From Methylocaldum szegediense (GTDB lineage Bacteria; Pseudomonadota; Gammaproteobacteria; Methylococcales; Methylococcaceae), in assembly GCF_949769195.1 (NCBI RefSeq), contig NZ_OX458333.1, positions 2,108,001-2,172,000 of the forward strand: a DNA stretch of 64,000 nucleotides. The letters run 5' to 3'. The translations under genes and the position numbers were made by a program. The notes beneath the pieces were generated by a model that worked only from the letters and a program-made list of their open reading frames with translations, made no database searches and had not been told where the DNA came from. Numbering within the stretch: position 1 is the first letter of the stretch; each line of letters opens with the position of its first letter. This document shows, in pieces, positions 29,823 through 41,315 of the stretch.

Positions 29823-30737
29823 ATGAACTCGACGACTCATATCGAATCCACGCATGCCGTTTCCTGGAGAACTTATCTCGCCCTGTGCAAGCTCAAGGTC
29901 GTCGGCCATATCGTGTTCACCGCTGTGATCGGCATGTTTTTGGCCGTTCCGGGACTACCTCCATTGGTCGTTTCGCTATGGGCGAGCCTTGGGATCGGTC
30001 TCGCCGCCGCGTCAGCCGCCGCCCTCAACCATTTCCTGGACCGCCGCGCAGACGCCGAAATGGTGCGCACCCAGAACCGCCCGCTGCCTTCAGGGCACGT
30101 TCAGCCGAACCAGGTGGTGATCTTCGCCGCCATTCTGGGCACACTCTCGATGGCGATTCTGTTGCTGTTCGTAAACGCGCTAACCGCGCTTCTGACCTTC
30201 CTTTCGCTGATCGGCTACGCGTTCATCTACACGGTTTATCTGAAACGCGCGACGCCGCAGAACATCGTGATCGGCGGCGCGGCGGGCGCCGCCCCTCCAG
30301 TTCTCGGGTGGTGCGCCGTGACCGGCGAGGTGCATCCGTACGCCCTGTTGCTGTTTCTGCTGATCTTCACGTGGACCCCGCCCCATTTCTGGGCCTATGC
30401 GATCGCAAAGCGCGATGATTACGCCAAGGTGAACATCCCCATGCTGCCCATAACCCACGGTGTGGAGGTCACGCAGCTGCATATCCTGCTCTATACCATA
30501 TTGCTGGTAATCGTGAGCCTCTTCCCGTATCTCACCGGCATGAGCGGTTTTCTTTACCTCGGGGCTGCCGTGGGGTTCGGAGCCGGCTTCCTGTACTACG
30601 CAATTCGCCTCAAAAGAACGGCTGACAACAAGCTGGCCATGAAAACGTTCGGCTATTCGCTGGTCTATCTGGTCGGGATTTTTTCAGCCTTGTTGATTGA
30701 TCATTACGTGCCGCTCATCGCAAGTCTGCCCCGATAG
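29823..30737 (+). CDS. cyoE: Protoheme IX farnesyltransferase
   Basis: Converts protohaem to haem O, the substrate of heme A synthase. This 304-residue UbiA-family membrane protein has about nine helices. The first Asp-rich motif is NHFLDRRADAEMVRT and the second is YTVYLKRATPQNIVIGGAAGAAPP; KRDDYAKVNIPMLP follows. In Pseudomonas this gene directly follows ctaA; here it is 15 kb away and divergent from the M16 gene. Confidence 0.95.
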   Translation: MNSTTHIESTHAVSWRTYLALCKLKVVGHIVFTAVIGMFLAVPGLPPLVVSLWASLGIGLAAASAAALNHFLDRRADAEMVRTQNRPLPSGHVQPNQVVIFAAILGTLSMAILLLFVNALTALLTFLSLIGYAFIYTVYLKRATPQNIVIGGAAGAAPPVLGWCAVTGEVHPYALLLFLLIFTWTPPHFWAYAIAKRDDYAKVNIPMLPITHGVEVTQLHILLYTILLVIVSLFPYLTGMSGFLYLGAAVGFGAGFLYYAIRLKRTADNKLAMKTFGYSLVYLVGIFSALLIDHYVPLIASLPR

Positions 30738-30955
30738 TCGGTAGGATGGGGCAAGGGGCGGTCATTCCCCGTGGACAGCAAAAACGCTGGGCGAATCGGC
30801 GGGGCGAGACACAAATCGGCGAGTGCGCAGACGGGGGAAGGATTGCCTGCTCGTGCGCGACGCGAGACCGCGTAGAGTGGCGAGGAAGCGTTGCAAGCGA
30901 TACCGCTGAAATTCTGCGCTTGATCCTGTCTATGAGCTAGGGCCACTATTTCCGA

Positions 30956-32698
30956 ATGCCTTACTATCCGGTCAAAAAGAAGATCATCCCCCGCGCCTCG
31001 GATCGGCTCGCCGCGCCTGAGCTTTCCCATCTCCCGCCACTGCTGCAACGCATTTACACTGCGCGTCGTTTAACCGCCATCGACGAGCTCGACCGCTCGC
31101 TAGCAAGACTCCCTTCCCCTTGGCTCTTGAGCGGCATGGAAGCTATGGCCGATCAGCTCGCGGAGGCGATCCGGAAGAATCAACGCATTCTCGTCATCGC
31201 CGATTACGACACCGACGGCGCAACCGCCTGCGCCGTGGCCGTCCGGGGACTCAAGCTGCTCGGCGCGGAGCGGGTTTCCTATCTGGTACCCAACCGTTTC
31301 GAGTACGGGTACGGCCTGACGCCCGAGATTGTCGTCCTGGCAGCCCAAAGCAATCCGGATATCCTGCTTACCGTCGACAATGGCATTTCCAGCCTGGAGG
31401 GCACACTGGCGGCCAAAGCACGCGGCATACGGGTCCTGATTACCGATCATCACCTACCGGGCTCGCAGCTTCCTGAGGCGGACGGCATCGTCAACCCTAA
31501 TCTGGCAGGCGATCCTTTTCCGAGCAAATGCCTAGCAGGCGTCGGCGTGATGTTTTATGTTCTTTCGGCGGTGCGAAACCGGTTGAGGACGGCCGGCCAT
31601 TTCGCGCGAGCCGGCGCGAAAGAACCCAATCTCGCGCAGCTTCTGGACTTGGTAGCCTTGGGCACGGTCGCTGACGTGGTTTGTCTGGATCACGTCAACC
31701 GCATCTTGGTTCACCAGGGACTGCAGCGCATCCGCTCCGGACAAGCCCAGGCGGGACTGCTGGCCTTGCTGGAGGTCGCCGGGCGCGATGCGCGACTCAT
31801 CACGGCGGCGGACCTCGGTTTCGCCGTGGCGCCGCGGCTCAACGCCGCCGGACGGCTAGAAGACATGACCCTCGGCATCGAATGCCTCCTGACCGACGAC
31901 GCGGACGCCGCCAGCGCCATGGCCGTGCGGCTCGACCAGCTGAATCGGGATCGGCGCGAAATCGAGGAACAGATGAAACTCGACGCCCTCGCCTATCTCG
32001 AAGACCTCGATGCTTCCCTGACGACCAAGGCGGCACTCTGTTTGTTCGATGACGCCTGGCATCAGGGCGTGGTCGGCATACTCGCCTCCCGGATCAAAGA
32101 TCGTCTGAATCGGCCGGTGATCGCGTTCGCCCGTACGGACGGCGACGAAATCAAAGGCTCCGCCCGCTCCATTCCCGGCGTGCACATCCGGGATGTGCTC
32201 AGCGATATCGCCACACGCAATCCGAACCTGCTGCGCAAATTCGGCGGACACGCCATCGCCGCAGGGCTGAGCCTGCACCGGAACGACCTGGCACGCTTCG
32301 CCGAACTGTTCGAGGAAGAGGTTGCCCGCCACTCCGCCGATCTGGATCTCGACCATGTCGTGCACAGCGACGGACCGCTCGAGGTCCACGAGATGGAACT
32401 GGAAACGGCCGAGCTGCTGCGCCAGGCGGGACCGTGGGGCCAGGGTTTTCCCGAGCCTCTGTTCGACGGCGAATTCGACGTGGCGCAAAGCCGTATCGTC
32501 GGCGACCGTCATCTCAAATTGCTCCTCAGAATTCCAAACTCCGAGAAACTCGTGGACGGCATCGCGTTTTTCGTCGATGAACCGGCCGAGTGGCTCGCCT
32601 GCCGCCGGCTTCGCGCCGTCTATCGGCTCGAGATCAATGAATTTCGCGACGTCAGGAACGTCCAATTACGTATGGAGTACATGGAAAGTCGCGACTGA
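30956..32698 (+). CDS. recJ: Single-strand DNA exonuclease RecJ
   Basis: A 5'-3' single-strand exonuclease used in recombination and mismatch repair. The 580-residue protein has the DHH phosphoesterase motifs (ADYDTDGATA near 83, VDNGISS, DHHLPG) and a DHHA1 domain with GGHAIAAGLSL near 430, followed by the OB-fold. The 218 bases upstream hold no gene and the start has no strong ribosome site. Confidence 0.95.
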   Translation: MPYYPVKKKIIPRASDRLAAPELSHLPPLLQRIYTARRLTAIDELDRSLARLPSPWLLSGMEAMADQLAEAIRKNQRILVIADYDTDGATACAVAVRGLKLLGAERVSYLVPNRFEYGYGLTPEIVVLAAQSNPDILLTVDNGISSLEGTLAAKARGIRVLITDHHLPGSQLPEADGIVNPNLAGDPFPSKCLAGVGVMFYVLSAVRNRLRTAGHFARAGAKEPNLAQLLDLVALGTVADVVCLDHVNRILVHQGLQRIRSGQAQAGLLALLEVAGRDARLITAADLGFAVAPRLNAAGRLEDMTLGIECLLTDDADAASAMAVRLDQLNRDRREIEEQMKLDALAYLEDLDASLTTKAALCLFDDAWHQGVVGILASRIKDRLNRPVIAFARTDGDEIKGSARSIPGVHIRDVLSDIATRNPNLLRKFGGHAIAAGLSLHRNDLARFAELFEEEVARHSADLDLDHVVHSDGPLEVHEMELETAELLRQAGPWGQGFPEPLFDGEFDVAQSRIVGDRHLKLLLRIPNSEKLVDGIAFFVDEPAEWLACRRLRAVYRLEINEFRDVRNVQLRMEYMESRD

Positions 32699-32989
32699 AG
32701 CGACGTTTGCGGCAGTAGCCCCCGGAACCAAGCGTAAAAGAGCGTAACCTAGATTCCTTTTCCCGAAGGAGCGTGTTGCAAAAGCCGAAATGTGGGCGGC
32801 GTTCAAAACGAAACCCGGCATCTTCAGCAGGTTGCTTTCGCAACCCCCTTCAGAGAGTGATTCAGGACGAGGACATATAGCTTAAAGATTAGGCTTGGTT
32901 GTACCGGACCGGGCCTCCCGGCGGTTCACCGAAACCTGAGTCTCTTAGGGGGAGTTCATCGTTCGGATACGGATATCCCGACTGGATGC

Positions 32990-33017
32990 TTGACACGGCA
33001 TTGGCTTTCGGTATCTA
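32990..33017 (+). promoter_or_regulatory. Sigma-70-like promoter of hsp20-lon
   Basis: TTGACA at 32990-32995 and TATCTA at 33012-33017 are separated by 16 bases, giving a start point near 33024, about 29 bases before the hsp20 ATG. The rest of the 350-base gap after recJ (32699-32989) holds nothing I can name. Confidence 0.55.
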
Positions 33018-33052
33018 AGGTCTTGTGCGTTCTATAGTTTGAGATTATTGCC

Positions 33053-33457
33053 ATGCTGCACGGTCCGACAACCTGGATGTGGGCGCAAGCCTGCGAGCTG
33101 CTGGAACAGGCGGAACGCCTTCATCGACGATTCTTTCAAGTCCATCGACTCATCGCGTCCCGACCCGCGTGGGAGCCGCCTGTCGACATCATCGAAACCA
33201 GCGATGCGATCATCATCACCGTCGTTTTGCCGGGCGTATCCCCAGATGCGATCACGGTCGCCGTGGCCGAGGATTCGCTCGTCGTGTCCGGCGAACGAAC
33301 TTTGAATATCACCCCGGATACCGCTGTTATCCATCGCCTCGAAATTCCATACGGCCGCTTCGAACGACGCATCCAATTGCCACCCTGGCGCCTGAATCCA
33401 GGCGAACCGAATTACGCAAACGGCTGTCTGACCATTCCTCTTTTCAAGACGGACTGA
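33053..33457 (+). CDS. Small heat-shock protein, Hsp20/alpha-crystallin family
   Basis: A 134-residue ATP-independent chaperone. The alpha-crystallin domain covers about 42-125 (PPVDIIETSDAIIITVVLPGV, DSLVVSGER, GRFERRIQLP, YANGCLTIPL). The C-terminal IxI-like motif is weak. Nine bases separate it from lon, so unfolded-protein holding and degradation are probably expressed together. Confidence 0.9.
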   Translation: MLHGPTTWMWAQACELLEQAERLHRRFFQVHRLIASRPAWEPPVDIIETSDAIIITVVLPGVSPDAITVAVAEDSLVVSGERTLNITPDTAVIHRLEIPYGRFERRIQLPPWRLNPGEPNYANGCLTIPLFKTD

Positions 33458-33465
33458 TTGCCGCC

Positions 33466-35829
33466 ATGAAAACCGAACAACGATCAGATCAAAACGCCAC
33501 CTCCGCCCCGAGCTTGCCTCCGGATGCCATCGCGATCATCCCCGTGCGGAATATCGTGCTATTCCCTGGCGTCATTATTCCGATCAGCGTCGGGCGGGAA
33601 CCATCCATCGCCGCAGCCCAATACGCGCTGCGCCGGGACACCTCGATCGGAATCCTGCTGCAGCGGGATGCGAAGGTGGAAGCACCCGGGCCGGACGAGC
33701 TCTACGCGGTCGGTACTCGTGCTTCCATCCTGCGCTATGTAACGGGTCCCGAAGGCTCGCACAACATCGTCTGCCAGGGCGAACAGCGGTTCCGCATCAT
33801 CGAATTCCTGGAAGGCTATCCGTTCGTGGCCGCACGTATCGAACCGATCAAGGAAGAAGAGGCTCAGACGCCAGAGATTGAAGCCCGCGTCTTACAGCTA
33901 AGAGACCAAGTGTCAGAAATTCTGACCTTACTGCCTCAAGCTCCGCCTGAATTGATAAACGCCCTTCAACAGGTGTCCTCGGCTCCGATGCTCGCCGACC
34001 TGGTGACATCTTTCATGGACCTGGCGATCGCTGAGAAACAGGAGATCCTCGAGACATTCGATGTCCAGACACGGCTCGACAAAATCTCGAACCTCCTTCG
34101 TCATCGCATCCAGGTACTCCGCATCTCCAAGGAGATCAGCGAGCAGACTAAGCAAACCATGGACGAGCGCCAGCGCGAGTTCCTGCTTCGCGAACAGCTC
34201 AAGACGATTCAAAAGCAGCTAGGCGAAACCGATGAGCGCACCGAGGAAATCGCCGAACTCTACGAAGCCATCGCCAAGGCGAAAATGCCCGAGGAAGCCG
34301 AAAATCAAGCGATGAAGGAACTGAAGCGGCTAGAACGGATGCCCGAAGCGAGCGCCGAGCATTCCATGGTGCGCAGCTATCTCGAATGGCTGGTTGAACT
34401 GCCTTGGTCGGTTGAGACCGAGGATCGCCTGGATGTCGCCGAGGCGCGGCGGGTCCTGGATGAAGATCACTATGGCCTCGAAAAAATCAAGAAGCGGATT
34501 CTCGAATATCTCGCAGTCCGCAAGCTGAATCCGGCAGGAAAAAGCCCGATCCTTTGCTTCGTGGGTCCGCCCGGCGTCGGCAAAACCTCCCTGGGACAAA
34601 GCATCGCCCGCGCCACCGGCCGAAAATTCGTGCGAGTCAGCCTGGGGGGCGTTCACGACGAGGCCGAAATCCGGGGCCACCGGCGCACCTACATCGGCGC
34701 CCTGCCGGGCAACATCATCCAAGCCATCCGCAAGGCCGGCGCGCGCAACTGCGTCATGATGCTGGATGAAATCGACAAACTCGGTACTAGCTTCCACGGC
34801 GATCCGTCCGCGGCTCTGTTGGAAGTGCTCGATCCAGAGCAGAACAGCACCTTCCGCGACAACTATCTCGCGGTTCCGTTCGATCTCAGCCACGTCATGT
34901 TCATCGGCACGGCGAACATGCTCGATACCATTCCGGGCCCCTTGCGCGACCGCATGGAAGTGATCCACCTGCCCGGCTACACGACCGAAGAAAAGCTTCA
35001 GATCGCCCGGCGCTATCTCGTCTCCAAGCAGGCCGAAGCCTGTGGCTTGGATCCCGACCAATGCGAGATCACCGATGAGGCGCTCAGGACTATCATCCGC
35101 GACTATACCCGGGAAGCCGGCGTAAGGAACCTGGAACGTGAAATCGGCGCGGTGTTCCGCCATGCCGCTGTCCGCATCGCCGAAGGTGAAATCGAGCGGC
35201 TGACGGTAACGCCCGAGCTCCTGCCCAGCATCCTCGGCCCGCGACGCTTCGAAAGCGAAGTCGCGATGCGCACCAGCGTACCCGGCGTTGCTACCGGTCT
35301 CGCCTGGACCCCGGTGGGCGGCGATATTCTCTTCATCGAAGCCAGCCGTGCGCCCGGCACCGGCAAACTGACGCTGACCGGGCAATTGGGTGAGGTCATG
35401 AAGGAAAGCGCCCAAGCCGCCCTCAGTCTCGCCAAGGCCCGCTGCACCGATCTCGGCATTCAGCCCGAGATATTCGAAAAAAGCGACATCCATATCCACG
35501 TGCCCGCCGGGGCCACGCCCAAGGACGGCCCCAGCGCCGGTGTCGCCATCTTCGTCGCCCTGGTCTCCCTGCTTACCCAGAAAGCGGTTCGGAACGATAC
35601 CGCCATGACCGGCGAAATCAGCCTGCGAGGGCTCGTGCTGCCGGTAGGCGGCATCAAGGAAAAAGTGCTCGCCGCCCTCGCCGCCGGCATCACCCGCGTA
35701 CTGCTGCCAGCCCGCAACCAAAAGGAGTTCGACGAAATCCCCGCCGAAGCCAAGGAAAAACTCCAATTCGTCTGGGTAGAAACGGTGGACGATGCGCTGA
35801 GGGAAGCGCTGGGCGGGGCGAATGGTTGA
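33466..35829 (+). CDS. lon: ATP-dependent protease Lon
   Basis: A canonical LonA of 787 residues: N-terminal LAN substrate domain (IPVRNIVLFPGVIIP), a coiled middle part, an AAA+ module with GPPGVGKTSLG near 364, and the serine protease domain with Ser in PKDGPSAG and Lys in GGIKEKVLAA. ATG 33466 begins MKTEQRSDQ. The frame is open much further upstream, but that part lies out of frame over hsp20. No recognisable HAIRPIN terminator follows. Confidence 0.95.
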   Translation: MKTEQRSDQNATSAPSLPPDAIAIIPVRNIVLFPGVIIPISVGREPSIAAAQYALRRDTSIGILLQRDAKVEAPGPDELYAVGTRASILRYVTGPEGSHNIVCQGEQRFRIIEFLEGYPFVAARIEPIKEEEAQTPEIEARVLQLRDQVSEILTLLPQAPPELINALQQVSSAPMLADLVTSFMDLAIAEKQEILETFDVQTRLDKISNLLRHRIQVLRISKEISEQTKQTMDERQREFLLREQLKTIQKQLGETDERTEEIAELYEAIAKAKMPEEAENQAMKELKRLERMPEASAEHSMVRSYLEWLVELPWSVETEDRLDVAEARRVLDEDHYGLEKIKKRILEYLAVRKLNPAGKSPILCFVGPPGVGKTSLGQSIARATGRKFVRVSLGGVHDEAEIRGHRRTYIGALPGNIIQAIRKAGARNCVMMLDEIDKLGTSFHGDPSAALLEVLDPEQNSTFRDNYLAVPFDLSHVMFIGTANMLDTIPGPLRDRMEVIHLPGYTTEEKLQIARRYLVSKQAEACGLDPDQCEITDEALRTIIRDYTREAGVRNLEREIGAVFRHAAVRIAEGEIERLTVTPELLPSILGPRRFESEVAMRTSVPGVATGLAWTPVGGDILFIEASRAPGTGKLTLTGQLGEVMKESAQAALSLAKARCTDLGIQPEIFEKSDIHIHVPAGATPKDGPSAGVAIFVALVSLLTQKAVRNDTAMTGEISLRGLVLPVGGIKEKVLAALAAGITRVLLPARNQKEFDEIPAEAKEKLQFVWVETVDDALREALGGANG

Positions 35830-36700
35830 ACAAGAGCGCTCGCTGCGATCTCGCTGAGCCAAGGAAGCTCTGAATATGAGCCTATCCCGATAGGCCGTTC
35901 GTCCTACCCTTGTCGAAGGGCTACTTGAGTCTATCGGGATAGGCTCTGAATCTTTCCGCAAGGCATAAGGACGAGCGTTCGTGCGCTCGACTCTACCCAC
36001 CGAGTTCCCGTGAAGCTCACCGAGTCCAAGACCAGCACTCCGATCACCAAATTTCACTGTGCTACATCCAGGCGGCTCGTTAGAGCGTTTTCATCCTTAT
36101 TGAAAGGAAATCGAAGGAAAGGAAAGTGAGCGAGGGCAGGTTAGCCCTTCGACCGGGCTCAGGACAGGCCCGCTAGGCCGTAATCCGCCCTACCTCGCCC
36201 ATGTCAACCCCCAAAGCCGTCATTCCGGCAGGGATCGCCGGAATCCAGAAACCAAGGACGGTAAAGCGCCTCCTCCAGGTTGCGTAGGTTCCGGTTATCT
36301 CTCCAGGCGAGACGGATTTTGACGGAATGGAAGTCAGGCAGGACTAACTGGGCTCGATACTGGAATCCCTCCTCGAACGGTGCGGTGCGGTTCGCTTCGC
36401 TCACCACACCCTAGTTCCACTACGGCTAAATGATTTCCGCAACGTAGATCTACCGTATAAACAAAATGAAGCCGCTCTAAGCATAGGTGGAATGAAACGC
36501 TAACCCGGCACTCTTGAACGACCTCAGAAAATTCCTCGTCATCCTGACGGATCATCGGTATTTCAAACGCTTACCCGCTAATTTCCACCTCGACATCTCG
36601 CTCTGATACATCGTGTAAGCACCGGCTTACAAAAATTTCAGCTTTTTCTGACACATAAACCTCCTTACAGGCGCATCTGGTGATGCCACTACCCATGCTA
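35830..36700. other. Gene-free intergenic region with repeats
   Basis: About 870 bases without a credible gene. It contains a 13-base perfect inverted repeat (CCTATCCCGATAG 35881-35893 with 35931-35943), a single copy of the AAGGAAGCTCTG end (35861-35872) shared with the repeat family at 9.3 and 20 kb, and a TCATTCCGGCAGGGATCGCC-type intergenic repeat near 36219. Confidence 0.55.
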
Positions 36701-36731
36701 TAACGCTCGCGTTACACACAGGAGATGAGCG
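36701..36731 (+). promoter_or_regulatory. Palindrome and ribosome site upstream of cas3
   Basis: TAACGC-TC-GCGTTA (36701-36714) is an inverted repeat overlapping a TATAAC -10-like hexamer and could be an operator for the cas operon. AGGAG lies seven bases before the cas3 ATG and fixes its start. Confidence 0.4.
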
Positions 36732-39371
36732 ATGACGACCGATCGTGCCTATTGGAAATATTGGGGGAAAGCGCGCAAGGAAGGTGAAGCCGGAACACCC
36801 TATCATTTGTTGCCCTATCACTGTTTGGACGTTTCAGCAGTTGCCTGCGCTTGGTGGGATGCGAGCACGGCTATACGACGCTGCTTCACCGCATCCTTCA
36901 GCTACCCAGGATTAAATCAAAGTCAACTTCGTGCGTGGGTAATGTTTTTCGTTGCCCTGCATGACCTCGGTAAGTTCGACCTGCGATTTCAACTAAAAGC
37001 GCCTGAAGCACTTGCCGCCGCTTGGCAGCCACTCGGTCCAGAAGACCATGGATTGGCAACAAGAGATATTATCGGGTTCGATCATGGATGGGCCGGGTTG
37101 GCATGGGCGAATCGGGAATATCGAGGCTGGCTTAACTGCCGGGATACCGACCGGGAAACTTGGAGTCAGTGGCAACCTTGGCTCGCTGCTGTAACGGGGC
37201 ATCACGGTGACTTCTTTGTACCCGAAATGCCCGGTTTGGTGCCCGATACGGACGAAACGCTCGCCGAACATGACCGGAACGCACGCATTACCTTTGTTTG
37301 CGAATTAGCCCGCCTGTTCTTGGAGCCGGCAGGATTGAGTCTGCAACAGCTTCCTCCAAGTTGTTCTCCCGCTGCTCAAGCATGGCTGGCCGGTTTTTGC
37401 TCGGTATGCGACTGGATCGGTTCCAATGAGGTTTTCGACTACCGATGCGATCCTCAGGTGGATTTAGCCGAATACCTGACAGAACGTATCCGCAAAATTC
37501 AGGATGAAAGCCTCTTATATCGCTTTGGCTTACTGGGAAAAAGCTCTGATTACCGTGGGCTAGGCGCCTTGCTCCAGACGGGTGAATCCCCGCGCGGGGT
37601 CCAGGTTGAGGTGGACAATCTACCGACCACTCCCGGGCTGACATTGATCGAAGCACCTACAGGCAGCGGCAAGACCGAAGCCGCGCTCGCTTACGCTTGG
37701 CGATTGTTGGATCAAGGCGTGGCTGACTCCATCGTCTTCGCACTTCCAACCCAAGCCACTGCCAATGCTATGCTGGCAAGGGCCGTAGCCTTCGCGGAAC
37801 GGATATTCGGCACGGCAAACCTAGTGTTGGCCCACGGTAATCGTGAATTTAATGAAACCTTCCACCGACTTGTGGAGAGCGGCCGGAATACGTCGGCACA
37901 AGGTAAGACCGAGGCCGCCACGCAATGCGCCTTGTGGCTTGCCAGCAGCCGCAAGCGCGTTTTTCTTGGTCAGTTTGGCGTTTGTACAGTGGATCAGGTG
38001 CTGCTGTCCGTTCTTCCGGTACGGCACAAGTTCGTGCGCGGCTTCGGGTTGAACAAATCGGTGCTTATCGTGGACGAAGTTCACGCCTACGACGCCTACA
38101 TGCATGGACTGCTCGGGGAGGCGCTGCGCCGCCAGAAAGCCACCGGCGGCAGTGCAATCCTGCTCTCCGCCACCTTACCTGCCAGTGTTCGCGCCAAGTT
38201 GTTTGAAGCTTGGAAGTGCGATTGTACAGAAGCCGCGCCATATCCTGCCCTGTGGCATGCCGGCGAAGGTTCACCCGTTTGCCTAACCCTACCCGATGAT
38301 CAACGCCCTCCCGAACGCGAAGTCTCTATTGAATACCTGAAGTTGCCAGGTGCCTTCCCGAACGCTGATCTGCTAGACCGTATCGTGGCAGCCGCCAAAG
38401 CAGGGGCACGGGTGGCGGTCATCATGAATCTGGTGGATGACGCTCAGCGGCTCGCCCGCGAGCTGCGCCGCGAGACAGAGCTGGAAGTAGACATCTTCCA
38501 TGCCCGCTACCGTTTTATAGACCGGCAACAAAAGGAGCAAATCGTACTCGAGCGTTATGGTCGCATCGCGGTACGAGGGAAAGGACGCATTCTCGTCGCC
38601 ACACAAGTGGTTGAACAAAGCCTCGATCTGGATTTCGACTGGATGCTAACCCAAATTTGTCCGGTGGATCTGCTGTTCCAGCGTTTGGGCCGTCTCCATC
38701 GCCATCAACGTAATGATCGCCCTGCGGGATTCGAATTGCCACTTTGTACGGTGATCTCGGTTGAAACCGAGGACTATGGATTGCACAAGCTGATTTACGG
38801 CAATACGAGAGTTCTGTGGCGAACCGAACAATTATTGGCGGGAACTGACCGAATTGTATTCCCGGAAGCTTATCGAGATTGGATAAAAGAAGTCTATTCC
38901 GAGAATGTTTGGGACGACGAGCCCGATCTTGTCTATGCTGATTATTTAGGCTGGAAAGACGATCAATCCAGGCGCGAAGCAGAGGCGAAGCGGCTAACTA
39001 CTATGACCGTCAGCGCCTTCCGAGATGAAGATCACACCGTCACCGGGCTTACCCGCGACAGCGAAATGAGCCTAACCGTACTACCTCTCCTCTCAAATGG
39101 CCGCCTATTAGACGGGCGACCACTAAACACTTTGAACGAATGGGAACTCGCTGAAACCCTCAATCTCAATGCGGTTCCCGTGCCCGCTAGTTGGGAGAAA
39201 CAGCTAAAGGAATGCCGTGTGGAACAAGAAGGAGACCTCGCGGGCTACCTGCAATTGGAAATGACCAACGACGAACAAGACGGGTGGACGTCGATAGACG
39301 GGAAATTCCGTTACACAAAGGATTTTGGATTAGAACGGAGATGTCACCGCCGATGTAAAAATGACCCCTGA
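36732..39371 (+). CDS. cas3: CRISPR helicase-nuclease Cas3 (type I-E)
   Basis: Cas3 is recruited by Cascade to unwind and degrade target DNA. The 879-residue protein has an N-terminal HD nuclease (HCLDVSA, HDLGKFD near 77, HHGDFF), SF2 helicase motif I APTGSGKTEAA near 313, DEVHAYDAY, SATLP and motif VI QRLGRLHRHQR, then the C-terminal domain. An IS21 element enters at codon 870. The last native residues NDEST are replaced by an IS-encoded CHRRCKNDP, so the protein is almost unchanged and probably still active. Confidence 0.94.
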   Translation: MTTDRAYWKYWGKARKEGEAGTPYHLLPYHCLDVSAVACAWWDASTAIRRCFTASFSYPGLNQSQLRAWVMFFVALHDLGKFDLRFQLKAPEALAAAWQPLGPEDHGLATRDIIGFDHGWAGLAWANREYRGWLNCRDTDRETWSQWQPWLAAVTGHHGDFFVPEMPGLVPDTDETLAEHDRNARITFVCELARLFLEPAGLSLQQLPPSCSPAAQAWLAGFCSVCDWIGSNEVFDYRCDPQVDLAEYLTERIRKIQDESLLYRFGLLGKSSDYRGLGALLQTGESPRGVQVEVDNLPTTPGLTLIEAPTGSGKTEAALAYAWRLLDQGVADSIVFALPTQATANAMLARAVAFAERIFGTANLVLAHGNREFNETFHRLVESGRNTSAQGKTEAATQCALWLASSRKRVFLGQFGVCTVDQVLLSVLPVRHKFVRGFGLNKSVLIVDEVHAYDAYMHGLLGEALRRQKATGGSAILLSATLPASVRAKLFEAWKCDCTEAAPYPALWHAGEGSPVCLTLPDDQRPPEREVSIEYLKLPGAFPNADLLDRIVAAAKAGARVAVIMNLVDDAQRLARELRRETELEVDIFHARYRFIDRQQKEQIVLERYGRIAVRGKGRILVATQVVEQSLDLDFDWMLTQICPVDLLFQRLGRLHRHQRNDRPAGFELPLCTVISVETEDYGLHKLIYGNTRVLWRTEQLLAGTDRIVFPEAYRDWIKEVYSENVWDDEPDLVYADYLGWKDDQSRREAEAKRLTTMTVSAFRDEDHTVTGLTRDSEMSLTVLPLLSNGRLLDGRPLNTLNEWELAETLNLNAVPVPASWEKQLKECRVEQEGDLAGYLQLEMTNDEQDGWTSIDGKFRYTKDFGLERRCHRRCKNDP

Positions 39372-39427
39372 CACCGAAGTAAATTTGACCCCTTGGGGGA
39401 AAATGGCGGCTTTTTTGAGCCGCGGAA

Positions 39428-41229
<1,802 letters not shown>

Positions 41230-41315
41230 CTTTTGGGCCTCAAGGGGTCAATTTTACTTCGGCGATAAACCCTCAAAAGGGGTCACTTTTCAGTCGGCGT
41301 TGACACGGAGAAACG

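Noticed and set aside
33079-33465. N-terminal extension of Lon reaching back over hsp20.
   Set aside because: The extension is out of phase with hsp20 and low in homology, and Lon's conserved start follows ATG 33466.
34330-36057. A 575-residue open frame antisense to lon.
   Set aside because: It is a high-GC shadow of the Lon coding sequence with no domain or ribosome site. The same applies to long antisense frames over gap, pyk, fbp, rsmD, recJ and the M16 genes.
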